Shown one piece after another: positions 1 through 7,900 of a DNA stretch of 12,249 nucleotides. Source of the DNA: Candidatus Omnitrophota bacterium (GTDB lineage Bacteria; Omnitrophota; Gorgyraeia; Gygaellales; Profunditerraquicolaceae); assembly GCA_028711825.1 (NCBI GenBank), contig JAQTRM010000012.1, forward strand, positions 15,193-27,441, given 5' to 3'. Position 1 is the stretch's first letter, and every line of letters begins with the position of its first letter. Made by a program: the position numbers and the translations under genes. Under the pieces are notes generated by a model that was not told where the DNA came from, made no database searches, and saw only the letters and a list, made by a program, of their open reading frames with translations.

Positions 1-286
1 GCGGGTCCTGCCGGCCGAGCCACCTCGCCGTGCTCACTTACGTTGCGCGCAGCAAGGGCTTCGTCTCGTCCGTCACCCGCTGGACAGAATAATTAAAAAA
101 GCGTATCCTTCTGTTTTTGCCTTCTTTACCTTTACCTATACCTGTTTTTCCTAGGTTATTTTTATTCTTTGAGTTTTGTTCTTTTGGATTTGTTTAGAGT
201 TTAGAGAGAGTGTCCCCTGAAAGGACGTCCCCGAAAGTCATCTGCTGAAGCAGTTACGAATTACCCTTTTTATAACTATTTGCATT
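1..286. other. Gene-free stretch: GC-rich block, AT-rich spacer and direct repeats
   Basis: No supportable gene is seen here. Bases 1 to about 90 are markedly GC-rich, while about 95 to 290 is AT-rich, so the two parts look to have different origins. The GC-rich part is open in more than one frame over its short length, for example plus frame 1 up to the TAA at 94-96, but has no start or recognisable protein. It could be the end of a repeat or of a gene lying outside the window. Bases 125-142 hold three near-tandem 6-mers (TTTACC, TTTACC, TATACC). A small hairpin, CTGC-TGAA-GCAG, lies at 242-253. No rho-independent terminator with a T tract is seen after pabB. Confidence 0.5.
210..233. repeat. 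24 bp direct repeat, copy 1
   Basis: This 24-mer begins GTGTCCCC and ends GACGTCCCCG, and is identical to 310-333. The copies are in the same orientation with a period of exactly 100 bp. It contains the 8 bp palindrome GGACGTCC at 223-230. A shared ATCTG follows both copies (240-244 and 341-345), so the homologous unit may run to about 35 bp with one indel. The sequence style resembles the short GC-rich palindromic repeats (REP-like) mobilised by REP-associated tyrosine transposases. That relation is inferred, and no transposase gene is in the window. Confidence 0.85.
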
Positions 287-1444
287 TTAAACGGTTATAG
301 AGCAACAGGGTGTCCCCTGAAAGGACGTCCCCGGAAAAAGATCTGTAAGGAACCGCGCTTTAAATAATCCTTCATTCCATTCCCCTTCGGGGGTAGAATC
401 CCAGACAATTCCCCCTCCGATCCCCATTTCCGCCGGCCGGAACGCGGATGGGGAAATTTTTCCGGGTATCAATATCGTGCGGATGGGAATATTAAAAAAC
501 ATATCCCGGTCCGGGCGGATAAAACCGATCGCCCCGGTATAAATTTTTCGTTCCTCATTCTCCAGGCGCCCGATGATATCCATAGCGCTGATTTTTGGGG
601 CCCCGGTAACCGACCCGGAGGGAAAAACCGCGGAAAATAAGTCATAAACCGGGAGATCCTTATCGATTGCCGCCGTCACGGTAGAAGTCATCTGACAAAG
701 GGTCTTATACCGCGCAACTTCAAAAAGGGCGGGAGCTCTGACATCGTTCCCCATCCTGCCAAGGTCATTCCTCAAAAGATCGGCGATCATTACGTTCTCC
801 GCCCTGTTTTTAGGGTCATATTTAAGGCGCAGCGGCGCGGCCAGGTCGGATAAAAACCCCCGGCCGCAAGGCCAGGTCCCCTTCATGGGCTTACTCATCA
901 GAAAAGACGAACTTTTTTTAATAAATAACTCCGGGGAAAGGGAAAGGATCTGGAATGCCTCCGCTTCCAGGTAAGCCGGGTACGGCACCGGCTGTTCCTT
1001 CAGGAGGCGGCAATAAAGCGAAAATGGCCCGCCGCGGAACTCAAAATTGAACTTAATGCAATAGGTCACCTGATAAACATTCCCCCGGGCGATATCATCC
1101 CGGATGGCTTCAATATCCGCGGAATATTCTGTCCTTCCGATGTTCAGCCGCGGGTTCTCCAGGCGGAATCCCCCACTCTCCTCACCCATCCTGCCCCGGT
1201 GAAAACCCCGGTAAGCGCCCAGATAGATAAGGGGAAAACCACTTTTCACGGCGGAAGATAATTTTTTTTCGAAACATCTCCCCGCTTCATAGGAAAAAAA
1301 ACCGGCCAGGAAATATCCCTGCCGGAGCGCCTCTTCGATCTTATCGAAAGCCAAACGGAACAAAGACGGGTCGGAACATGAGATAATATAATCCGGATCC
1401 CGGAATAAAAGAGGCTTATTTTCAAATTCAACCAAAACTTTCAT
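287..1444 (-). CDS. pabB: Aminodeoxychorismate synthase component I (PabB)
   Basis: A 385-residue chorismate-binding enzyme. PabB converts chorismate to 4-amino-4-deoxychorismate using ammonia from the PabA glutaminase, in cytoplasmic p-aminobenzoate and folate synthesis. Visible signatures are NVYQVTYC (122-129), SLSPELF (168-174), KPMKGT (185-190), ENVMIADLLRNDLGR (216-230), GSVTGAPKISAM (277-288), YTGAIG (302-307) and GIGGGIVWDS (341-350). Lys188 in PMKGT matches the lysine of the PabB motif PIKGT; anthranilate synthase TrpE has alanine there (PIAGT), so PabB is favoured. The domain ends near GLFKARFL (359-366). The last 15 residues come from the inserted repeat and the bases after it. The phrase WNEGLFKARFL resembles the junction in PabB-PabC fusions, but no PabC (class IV aminotransferase) or PabA is seen here. 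The ATG at 1444 lies 29 bp after the GNAT gene; only a distant GAGG precedes it, so coupled translation is likely. Confidence 0.93.
   Translation of the reverse strand: MKVLVEFENKPLLFRDPDYIISCSDPSLFRLAFDKIEEALRQGYFLAGFFSYEAGRCFEKKLSSAVKSGFPLIYLGAYRGFHRGRMGEESGGFRLENPRLNIGRTEYSADIEAIRDDIARGNVYQVTYCIKFNFEFRGGPFSLYCRLLKEQPVPYPAYLEAEAFQILSLSPELFIKKSSSFLMSKPMKGTWPCGRGFLSDLAAPLRLKYDPKNRAENVMIADLLRNDLGRMGNDVRAPALFEVARYKTLCQMTSTVTAAIDKDLPVYDLFSAVFPSGSVTGAPKISAMDIIGRLENEERKIYTGAIGFIRPDRDMFFNIPIRTILIPGKISPSAFRPAEMGIGGGIVWDSTPEGEWNEGLFKARFLTDLFPGTSFQGTPCCSITV
310..333. repeat. 24 bp direct repeat, copy 2, inside the pabB 3' end
   Basis: This is identical to 210-233 and carries the GGACGTCC palindrome at 323-330. 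It lies inside the annotated pabB reading frame and encodes its residues 371-378, just past the end of the conserved chorismate-binding domain. This suggests that the repeat arrived at the 3' edge of the gene and supplied a new tail and stop codon. Confidence 0.85.
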
Positions 1445-1473
1445 CGCGCGAAATAAAGGCCTCGTAAGGTTAG

Positions 1474-2133
1474 TTACACTACCTGCAACAGGGATTTTCC
1501 GAAAATATAGAGAGGGACATCCCGGTGCAGGATATGTTTGAAATAGGAACGCTTACCTTTATATAGCAGCCGGAACCCCTGGGCGGAGAAAAACCCGGCC
1601 GCCTGATCAGACATCGTAGCCAGGTGCACCCCGGAAACATGGTGGGACCTTAGATAATCCAGGTAAGCGGAGACCAGCCCCGCGCCTATCCGCCTGCCGC
1701 GGAAACCTTCTTTAATATTAATATGAAAAGTAGCGGGATATTGACAGCTGAAGTCCGGGGTCTTGATACCGTTTATCAAAAGATCCCTCAAACAACTGAA
1801 GATAAAAACGATATTTTGCGCTTTCAGGAAAACACCGCTTTTTAGCGCCTTCAAAAAAAGCGGCAGCGCGATCTGTCCGTTAAACACCGCTTCCGCGCGC
1901 ACCTTCTTCCGGGCACCGATAAGATAACCCGCGACCTCGCCCCCGGCATCGGCGACAAAACAGGAACCCGGTTCGTAATCCGTGAAGTAGAGGCTGAAGG
2001 CGTCGCTGATCACTTCTCTCCCCTGAAAAAACAAAGCGGCCGTATCCCCCACCAAAGCGGTATCATGGGCAATCCGCCTGACCGCCTCCCTGTCTTTAGC
2101 CTCGAATTTTCTTATTTCTATCTCCGCGGGCAT
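1474..2133 (-). CDS. GNAT-family N-acetyltransferase
   Basis: A 219-residue protein of the Gcn5-related acetyltransferase fold, which moves an acetyl group from acetyl-CoA to an amine. The acetyl-CoA binding motif A is clear: strand HINI (137-140) followed by RGRRIGAG (145-152), the R/Q-x-x-G-x-G/A pyrophosphate loop, and a helix AGLVSAYLDYLR. The motif B region reads SGVHLATMSDQAAGFFSAQGFRLL (167-190), with the usual FF...GF ending. Residues 1-75 form the typical N-terminal alpha-beta half. About 80-130 is a hydrophobic insertion of unclear role. The substrate cannot be told. The start is well supported by AGGAGG 7 bp upstream. The first 38 bp overlap the end of the DUF2062 gene, and pabB follows after 29 bp, so it is probably cotranscribed with both. 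Confidence 0.87.
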   Translation of the reverse strand: MPAEIEIRKFEAKDREAVRRIAHDTALVGDTAALFFQGREVISDAFSLYFTDYEPGSCFVADAGGEVAGYLIGARKKVRAEAVFNGQIALPLFLKALKSGVFLKAQNIVFIFSCLRDLLINGIKTPDFSCQYPATFHINIKEGFRGRRIGAGLVSAYLDYLRSHHVSGVHLATMSDQAAGFFSAQGFRLLYKGKRSYFKHILHRDVPLYIFGKSLLQVV

Positions 2134-2584
2134 CGGGATCCCTCCTCTTTAATCCGCTGACCACAAAAAATACAAGGATATAAATCGCCGTAAAGCAAAC
2201 CGCGCCCAAAACCACGCTCCCTAAAAACAGCGTCGGATAAAAGCTGACGATTTTATGAAAACTCAAATTTTTAAAAAATTCCCAATCCAGCGGTGGCAGA
2301 TCACTCCTTAAAAGGAATTTTCCGATCTCATAAGCCGCCCAGGTAATAAAAGGAACTGTCGGCGGCAGGGAGAGATTTGTCCCCAGCAGGATCGCCACCT
2401 TATTCGCCGGACGCACGATAAGCGCCGCCAGGATCACCAGGAAGCTATGCAGGCCGTAAAGCGGCAGGACGGAAATAAAAGCCCCGATCGCGGCTCCCAG
2501 GGCTATCTCCCGGGGGCTGTTATGCTGACGGATAAGCTTAATCAGTATCTTCTTAAATTTAATCTTCAATCTGATAAGATCCAA
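2096..2584 (-). CDS. DUF2062 integral membrane protein
   Basis: A 162-residue membrane protein of the DUF2062 family. The signature region SPREIALGAAIGAFISVLPL (23-42), then YGLH and later NKVAILLGTNLSLPPTVPF (61-79), matches the family pattern of a Ser-Pro lead, a glycine-rich helix with a proline, and an Asn/Pro-rich turn. Hydrophobic helices are at about 27-57, 62-92 and 114-146, with a basic N terminus (about 1-20) expected in the cytoplasm. The biochemical role is unknown; members often sit near envelope or glycosyltransferase genes. The start is TTG at 2584: a frame stop lies a few codons upstream and there is no ATG or GTG near, so it is TTG or a non-standard start. No good Shine-Dalgarno is seen. 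The last 38 bp overlap the GNAT gene. Confidence 0.85.
   Translation of the reverse strand: MDLIRLKIKFKKILIKLIRQHNSPREIALGAAIGAFISVLPLYGLHSFLVILAALIVRPANKVAILLGTNLSLPPTVPFITWAAYEIGKFLLRSDLPPLDWEFFKNLSFHKIVSFYPTLFLGSVVLGAVCFTAIYILVFFVVSGLKRRDPDARGDRNKKIRG
2141..2148 (-). promoter_or_regulatory. Ribosome binding site of the GNAT gene, inside the upstream gene
   Basis: On the minus strand AGAGGAGG stands 7 bp before the ATG at 2133. It lies within the 3' coding part of the DUF2062 gene, so ribosomes finishing that gene pass over it. This fixes the GNAT start and points to translational coupling. Confidence 0.75.
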
Positions 2585-2697
2585 TACGGGCCGCGGGAGC
2601 CCGCATTATAATCCCCTCTCTCGAATCAACCCTTCAGCCATCCCCGCGTCAAAGAACAGGGATCGCAAACGGCAGGCGCGTAAAATTCGCGGAATAC
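2585..2697. promoter_or_regulatory. 113 bp gap with a possible minus-strand -10 box
   Basis: This is the only sizeable gap inside the minus-strand gene train. A perfect TATAAT lies on the minus strand at 2610-2605, followed by a short GC hairpin, GCGGG-AG-CCCGC (plus strand 2593-2604), just before the TTG start. No convincing -35 box stands at 16-18 bp, so a promoter for the DUF2062-GNAT-pabB part is only possible. No T-tailed terminator is seen after the upstream gene, so read-through is also possible. Confidence 0.35.
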
Positions 2698-4953
2698 TTA
2701 TTTAATGTCCGGCTTGGGACCCGGAGCCGGTTCCGCGGGAATCTTCCGCGGGGCCGATTTTTCCTTCTCCCCGGAGGGAGGAAAAATAAAAACCGGGCGG
2801 CAGTGCAGGAGAGCCAGCAGATACCTCCAGAAAGAAAGCAGCCTGCTGCCGGGATTGCAAAGCTTATCGAAAAACCGGTTATAATAGCCGATCGCCGAGG
2901 ACGCATCCGCGTCTTTTAAAAGGTGGCGGCTGTATTTAGCCTCCTCGAATTTTACGGAAAAACTCAAGAAAGCGTCGTCTTCAACCATAAACTTACGTTT
3001 GGCAAGTTCGGCGTAATTAAGCGGGGCGGTATAATTGTCATAATTCAAACCGAAAATCGAAATAAGCCTCGTGGCGTTTTCATGCAGGCCAAGGATCAAC
3101 TCCCCGGGCTTGTCTTTTAAGGCGCACAGTTTATTCTTCTTGTTTTTCGCGATAAGAAACAATACCCCTGCCGCCGCAAGCAGCGCAAGCAGCGCGGCAA
3201 AAAAGATCCTTGCCAGAAGCCAAAACAGCCAACCCCAGGTAAAGACCACTTCAATATCCGCGGAGTTACTCTTCAGGCGCGAGTATTCCGCCCAGAGTTT
3301 AGATTTACCGAACCTTAAAGGATGCAAAACTCCTCTTTCCACACGAGCTACCGCCTCGCCCTGGTTTACCCAGGAAACCTGCGCCGTAAGGTCCTTTTGC
3401 GAATGGTCGTAATAATTACCGGTTACCTTCAACCCGGCCTTGCCTCCCATCGGGATCTTTACCTCCGGGGGAGCAAGCAGAAGAGAAACCAGCCTTGCCT
3501 CCCCGACGGTTAAAGCGGCGTATCCGCTGCGCACCCCTTTGTATTCGACATAAACACTGGTTTGCCCCAGGGAGAGCGGCCTGACCTTGCCGGAAGAAAC
3601 CAAGCCCACCGCCTTATTCAAGGTCCCCCATTTTCCCAGCACCGTCAGTTCGCCGGTAGTACCGTCGCTATAAAATCCGGTAGCGGAAAATTTACTTTCC
3701 TCCCCTAGCCCTATTTCAAGGGAAGCGGGAGTGATCTCGATACGCTCAAGGATCTTCTTTTTTACCGCAAGGTCTTTCTTTAATTTTTCAATATCTTTTT
3801 TGATCTCATTAAAAGCGTTCTGGCCGGAGGGTTCTTCCTTCTTCGGGCTAACCACGCTGGCCACTTCAAGGAAATGCGAACTTTTATTTACCACCGCCAC
3901 TTTGACCGGCAGGCTTTCAATACCATCCTTGGACGCGGTAATATCGGTAATCCCCTCGGACTTCGTGTAAAAATTACCGTTTTTATCTGCCCCCAGGACC
4001 CGGGGATCGGATATCTTCCAGGTCACATCCTGGGTCAGCTCGATCACGCTATTATCGTAATAAGTACCGAAAGCTCTCAGGTTAACATTGCCGTCAACCA
4101 GTATCACCATCGTTTCCGGCAGGACCAGGATATGCTTCAGTCTCCTTACCGCGTAATCGACCCGGTCCTTGATCTCAAGGCGCAAGGGAAAACTCTCCTT
4201 CTTGCCGTATTTTACCATAACCTCCGCCGGGCCCTTTTCAAGAAAATACAGCTGGCGGCTGCTTTCCCTGCTCCAATCGCGGCCCAAACCCTGGCGGATA
4301 TACCAGGTGGCTTCCTGGCTGATATCGCGCACCGAATATTTATCCAGTCCACTGTCGTAAAAAGTACCCAAAGCGATAAAATTGATCGAACTTTCGAAAC
4401 TAATCTCCGGGCGGTAAGGCAGGATGTCGATACTTAATAATTTTTCCTTTTCGTTATCAATTTCACCGCTGGGGTCATTAATCTGGATATAAAGAGGATT
4501 ACTGATAACCCCTTTATAAGCTACGAGAGCCGAATACGAACCGGTCTTTTTCGGCAAGATCACACCCGGGCTTAAGATCCGCGCGCATTCCGGGTTGTCG
4601 AGAATAAGTTCGGCATCCTTGGTAATATCCTGTATCCCGGAATCCGGAGCGCTCAAAAAAACCTTGAATTCCATGGGAACCCCGATAGTAGCGCGGAAAA
4701 ATTCAGGATACAGTAATATCCTGGGCTTCCGGGAAAAACCGACGTAAAAACCGGGAGAGGCGGAATAATACCAGAGATCCTCCCCCCTGGCGGAAGGCGC
4801 GCCGAATATCCGGTAGGCCTTTTCCATATCCAACCCGAGGATTACCTTCCCCTTGCTGGTATTCACCTGCCGGTATTCCGCGGCCGAAGATACCCCATCC
4901 GCAAAAATCAACGCGGCCGCAAATAAAAAAAACAATGATATTATTTTTTTCAT
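2698..4953 (-). CDS. Exported multi-Ig-like protein with one TM helix and DUF4129-like tail
   Basis: A 751-residue protein. A signal peptide (MKK, a hydrophobic core 4-17, cleavage near VSSA-A, residue 24 or 25) sends it across the inner membrane. Residues 36-73 (VILGLDMEKAYRIFGAP...WYY) resemble the short BamE/SmpA fold motif. Five bacterial Ig-like (BIG2-type) units follow at about 79-160, 172-262, 272-356, 405-484 and 487-570, the later ones showing G-x-Y/F-Y-D and strand patterns ending in xVxV. A lysine-rich coiled coil (378-405) separates units three and four. One TM helix spans about 573-602, then basic KNKKNK marks the cytoplasmic side. The tail contains PLNYAELAKRK (644-654) and FEEAKYSRH (669-677), which recall DUF4129, the C-terminal domain of TgpA-like proteins. 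The end is proline-rich. It starts 4 bp after the previous gene with no near Shine-Dalgarno, suggesting coupled translation and a shared complex. Function is inferred: envelope scaffold. Confidence 0.82.
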   Translation of the reverse strand: MKKIISLFFLFAAALIFADGVSSAAEYRQVNTSKGKVILGLDMEKAYRIFGAPSARGEDLWYYSASPGFYVGFSRKPRILLYPEFFRATIGVPMEFKVFLSAPDSGIQDITKDAELILDNPECARILSPGVILPKKTGSYSALVAYKGVISNPLYIQINDPSGEIDNEKEKLLSIDILPYRPEISFESSINFIALGTFYDSGLDKYSVRDISQEATWYIRQGLGRDWSRESSRQLYFLEKGPAEVMVKYGKKESFPLRLEIKDRVDYAVRRLKHILVLPETMVILVDGNVNLRAFGTYYDNSVIELTQDVTWKISDPRVLGADKNGNFYTKSEGITDITASKDGIESLPVKVAVVNKSSHFLEVASVVSPKKEEPSGQNAFNEIKKDIEKLKKDLAVKKKILERIEITPASLEIGLGEESKFSATGFYSDGTTGELTVLGKWGTLNKAVGLVSSGKVRPLSLGQTSVYVEYKGVRSGYAALTVGEARLVSLLLAPPEVKIPMGGKAGLKVTGNYYDHSQKDLTAQVSWVNQGEAVARVERGVLHPLRFGKSKLWAEYSRLKSNSADIEVVFTWGWLFWLLARIFFAALLALLAAAGVLFLIAKNKKNKLCALKDKPGELILGLHENATRLISIFGLNYDNYTAPLNYAELAKRKFMVEDDAFLSFSVKFEEAKYSRHLLKDADASSAIGYYNRFFDKLCNPGSRLLSFWRYLLALLHCRPVFIFPPSGEKEKSAPRKIPAEPAPGPKPDIK

Positions 4954-4957
4954 AACG

Positions 4958-7900
4958 CTATTTGCCGATCTCCCACTTCACGGCATCCTCGGTCTGACGA
5001 TCCACTCCCCCTACCACCGTCACTTCGGTATTCCTGCTTGAGGCGCCTTTATAAGACGCCTTGATAACCGCGCTGCCTTTGCTTCCCGCGCGCAACAGGT
5101 TTGTATCATCCACCCAGGCTACCTGGTGGTTCGTTGAGGTCCAATCCACGCCGCTGCTTAACTCTTTAACATAACCGTCCTTGTAAACCGAAACCACTTT
5201 TAAAGGCAGCGCGGTTTCGGGAGAAACAACCAAAGGATAGGGAAGGATATAGATCTTCCAATCATTCCCGGCGCCGTTATTATCCTTGTCATTTTTGTTC
5301 TCCTCCTGAGAGGAAGAAGAGTTTAAAACATCCTTGAGCTCCTGAATAAGCTTCTCGACCTCTTTAGGGTCCTGACTATCGCGCATCTGCTCTAATTTAT
5401 CTTTTAACGCCCGGGCCTTTGTCGGATCCTGCAAACTCAATTTCTCTATCCTTTCCAGGACATCCATCAAGGCCTTACTCATCAGGAATTGCTGCTTGAT
5501 CGCGGCAGCCTGGGCAGCCTTTTCGTTTATCCTGTTTATCTCCCTCAACTCCGCGTCGGTAGGAAGCTTTTTCTCAAGCAGGCTCGAAAGAGTTTCCTCA
5601 AGCCTTTCCAGCGCCTCGAGCATGCGGGCCTGTTCCTGTTTGTCCTGCGCGGTGTTGGACTTGATCGCCTCCTGCAAATCTTCGGAGTTTTTTTCAAGTT
5701 CCCGCTTGTCCCGGCTGTCCTGCATCTTCTTCAACGCGTCCTGCATCATCCTAACCTGATCGGAAGTGGCGTTTTCCAGATTCTTAATCCTGTTTTGCAG
5801 CTCTTTGGCTCCGGCATCTCTTTTATCGAGCAGGCGCAAAAGGGTATCCTTAAGCCTTTCCACCGCCTCGAGCATGCGGGCCTGTTCCCGTGTACCCTTT
5901 GTTTTTTTATCCGGCGGGATGTTTTTCTTTATCGCCTCCTTAAGCTCGGCGGCGTTCTTCTTCAAATCACGCTCGTCCCGGCTCTGCCGCATTTTTTTAA
6001 GGCTCTCCTGCATCCGCGCCGTCTGTTCCGCGGCGACATTTTCTAAAGAATCCAGGTTCTTTTTTAATTCCGCGGCGCGGGGAGAATCATTTTTGATTAA
6101 TTCGGAAAGTGTTTCCCTCAACCTTTCGATCGCTTCAAGGAGCGCGGACAATTCCCTGCCGCCCTGCGGGATAGCGGCTTTAACCTCATTTTTTAACCCT
6201 TCGGCGCTCCTTTCCAGCTCCCGGCTGTCACGGCTCTGCCGCATCTTATTAAGCTTTTCCTGTGCCATATCCGCGTTTTCCAGCCTTTCAACCTTATTTT
6301 TTAATTCTCCGGAGCGGGAAGATTCCTCTTGAAGCAGGCCGGAAAGCTCCTCTTCCAGCGCCTCCACCGCCTTAAGCATCTCGGATTGTTTGCCTTTTTC
6401 GCGCAAAACATCTTCTTTTTCACCCCGCGCGGTGCTGGACTTGATCGACTCTTTCAAATCCCCGGCGTTCTTCTCCAGTTCCCGGCTGTCCCGGCTGTTC
6501 TGCATTTTCTGAAGGCTTTCCTGCATCTGCATCATCTGCCCGGCAGAAACATTTTCGAGATTATTTATCTCTTTCTTCAATTCTTCAAAGCGGGGAGAAC
6601 TGTTATTAAGCAATTCGGAAAGATCCTCCCTTAATTTCTCAATCGCTTTAAGGACCTCGGACAACTCCCGGCTGTCCTGCGGAAGAGTCTCCTTCGCATC
6701 CTCTTTTAAATCCCCGGCGTTCTTCTCCAGTTCCCGGCTGTCCCGGCTCTGCCGCATCCTGGAAATTTCCTCCTGCATCCGCGCGATTTGCCCGGCGCCG
6801 GCATTTTCCAACCCCTCGACCTCATTCTGCAGCTGTTCGGCGGAAGAAGACTCCTCCTGGATCAGACTGGAAAGCGCCTCTTCCAGCGCTTCCACCGCTT
6901 TAAGCATCTCGGATTGCTTATCTTTTTCAGGAGAAATATTTTTTTCTTCCTGCGCGGTGCTGGACTTGATCGTATCTTTCAGGTTTTCGGAATTCTTTTC
7001 AAGCTCGCGCTTATCCCGGCTGTCCTGCATACGCTTGAGCCCTTCCTGCATGCGTGTCACCTGGTCGAAAGTGGCATCTTCAATTTTTTCCAGGTTCTTT
7101 TTTAATTCCGCGGCGCCGGCAGCTTTTTTATCGAGCAGCCGTAAAAGGGTATCCTTAAGCCTCTCTACCGCCTCAAGCATCTTTTCCTGTTCTTGTTTAT
7201 CCTGCGCGGTATTGGACTTGATCGCCTCTTTTAAATCTTCGGCGTTCTTCCCCAGCTCACGGCTATCGCGGCTTTCCTGCATGCGCTTAAGTTCTTCCTG
7301 CATGCGTTTCACCTGTCCGGAAGCGGCATCTTCCAGTTTCTCAATCTTGTTTTGCAGGTCCACGGAAAGATTCTGGGCCATGGCGGATAAAAGTTCCCGG
7401 TCTTTATTGGATGACCCCTTCCCGAGGGAAGAAATTTCTTTTTCCAGCGCGTCTTTAATTTCCTCAAGCTGGGAAAGATTCTGAGCTTTAAACAATTGTT
7501 CGGATAAAGCCTTGAGCACCTCTTTTTCCTGGCTGCTCAAAGAAGAATCCTCGATCGCCTGCCGCAGTTGTTCAATATAATCGGCGGCCTGGCGCTCCTT
7601 GGGTGAAGCACCCTGGCTTTTAAGTTCCGCCTCCGCTTTGATCCTTGAATCCAGGAGTTCTTTCAGTTCCCGGGCTTCCTTAAGCAGCTCGGCTCCCGCC
7701 TCCGGAGAAAGATCCCCCTGGCTTTGCAGTTTTTTAACCATATCCCGGAGCGCATTCATCTGATCTTCGAGATTACGGGAAAAATCGCTCTCGCTCATTT
7801 CATCGAGCGTCTTGGAAATCTCTTTTCTAGCCTCGGAAGATAAATCCTTGCTCATCATGCTGTCGAGCTTATCCTTCTTTTCCTGCCGGAAAGCTTCGGT

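Noticed and set aside
210..333. CRISPR array
   Set aside because: There are only two copies of a palindrome-bearing 24-mer, with one copy in a coding frame and no cas gene.
2590..2650. tRNA-like stretch on the minus strand (GCGGGGATGGCTGAA ... CTCCCGC)
   Set aside because: The apparent acceptor arms are only about 55 nt apart and no T-loop GTTCGA or anticodon arm can be drawn.
2649..2906. 85-codon minus-strand frame overlapping the end of the Ig-like gene
   Set aside because: It overlaps the DUF4129-like tail in another frame and is Arg/Pro-rich with no start signal. Treated as spurious.
3874..4437. Plus-strand open frame of 187 codons opposite the Ig-like gene
   Set aside because: No domain is seen, and it is antisense to a well-formed exported protein.
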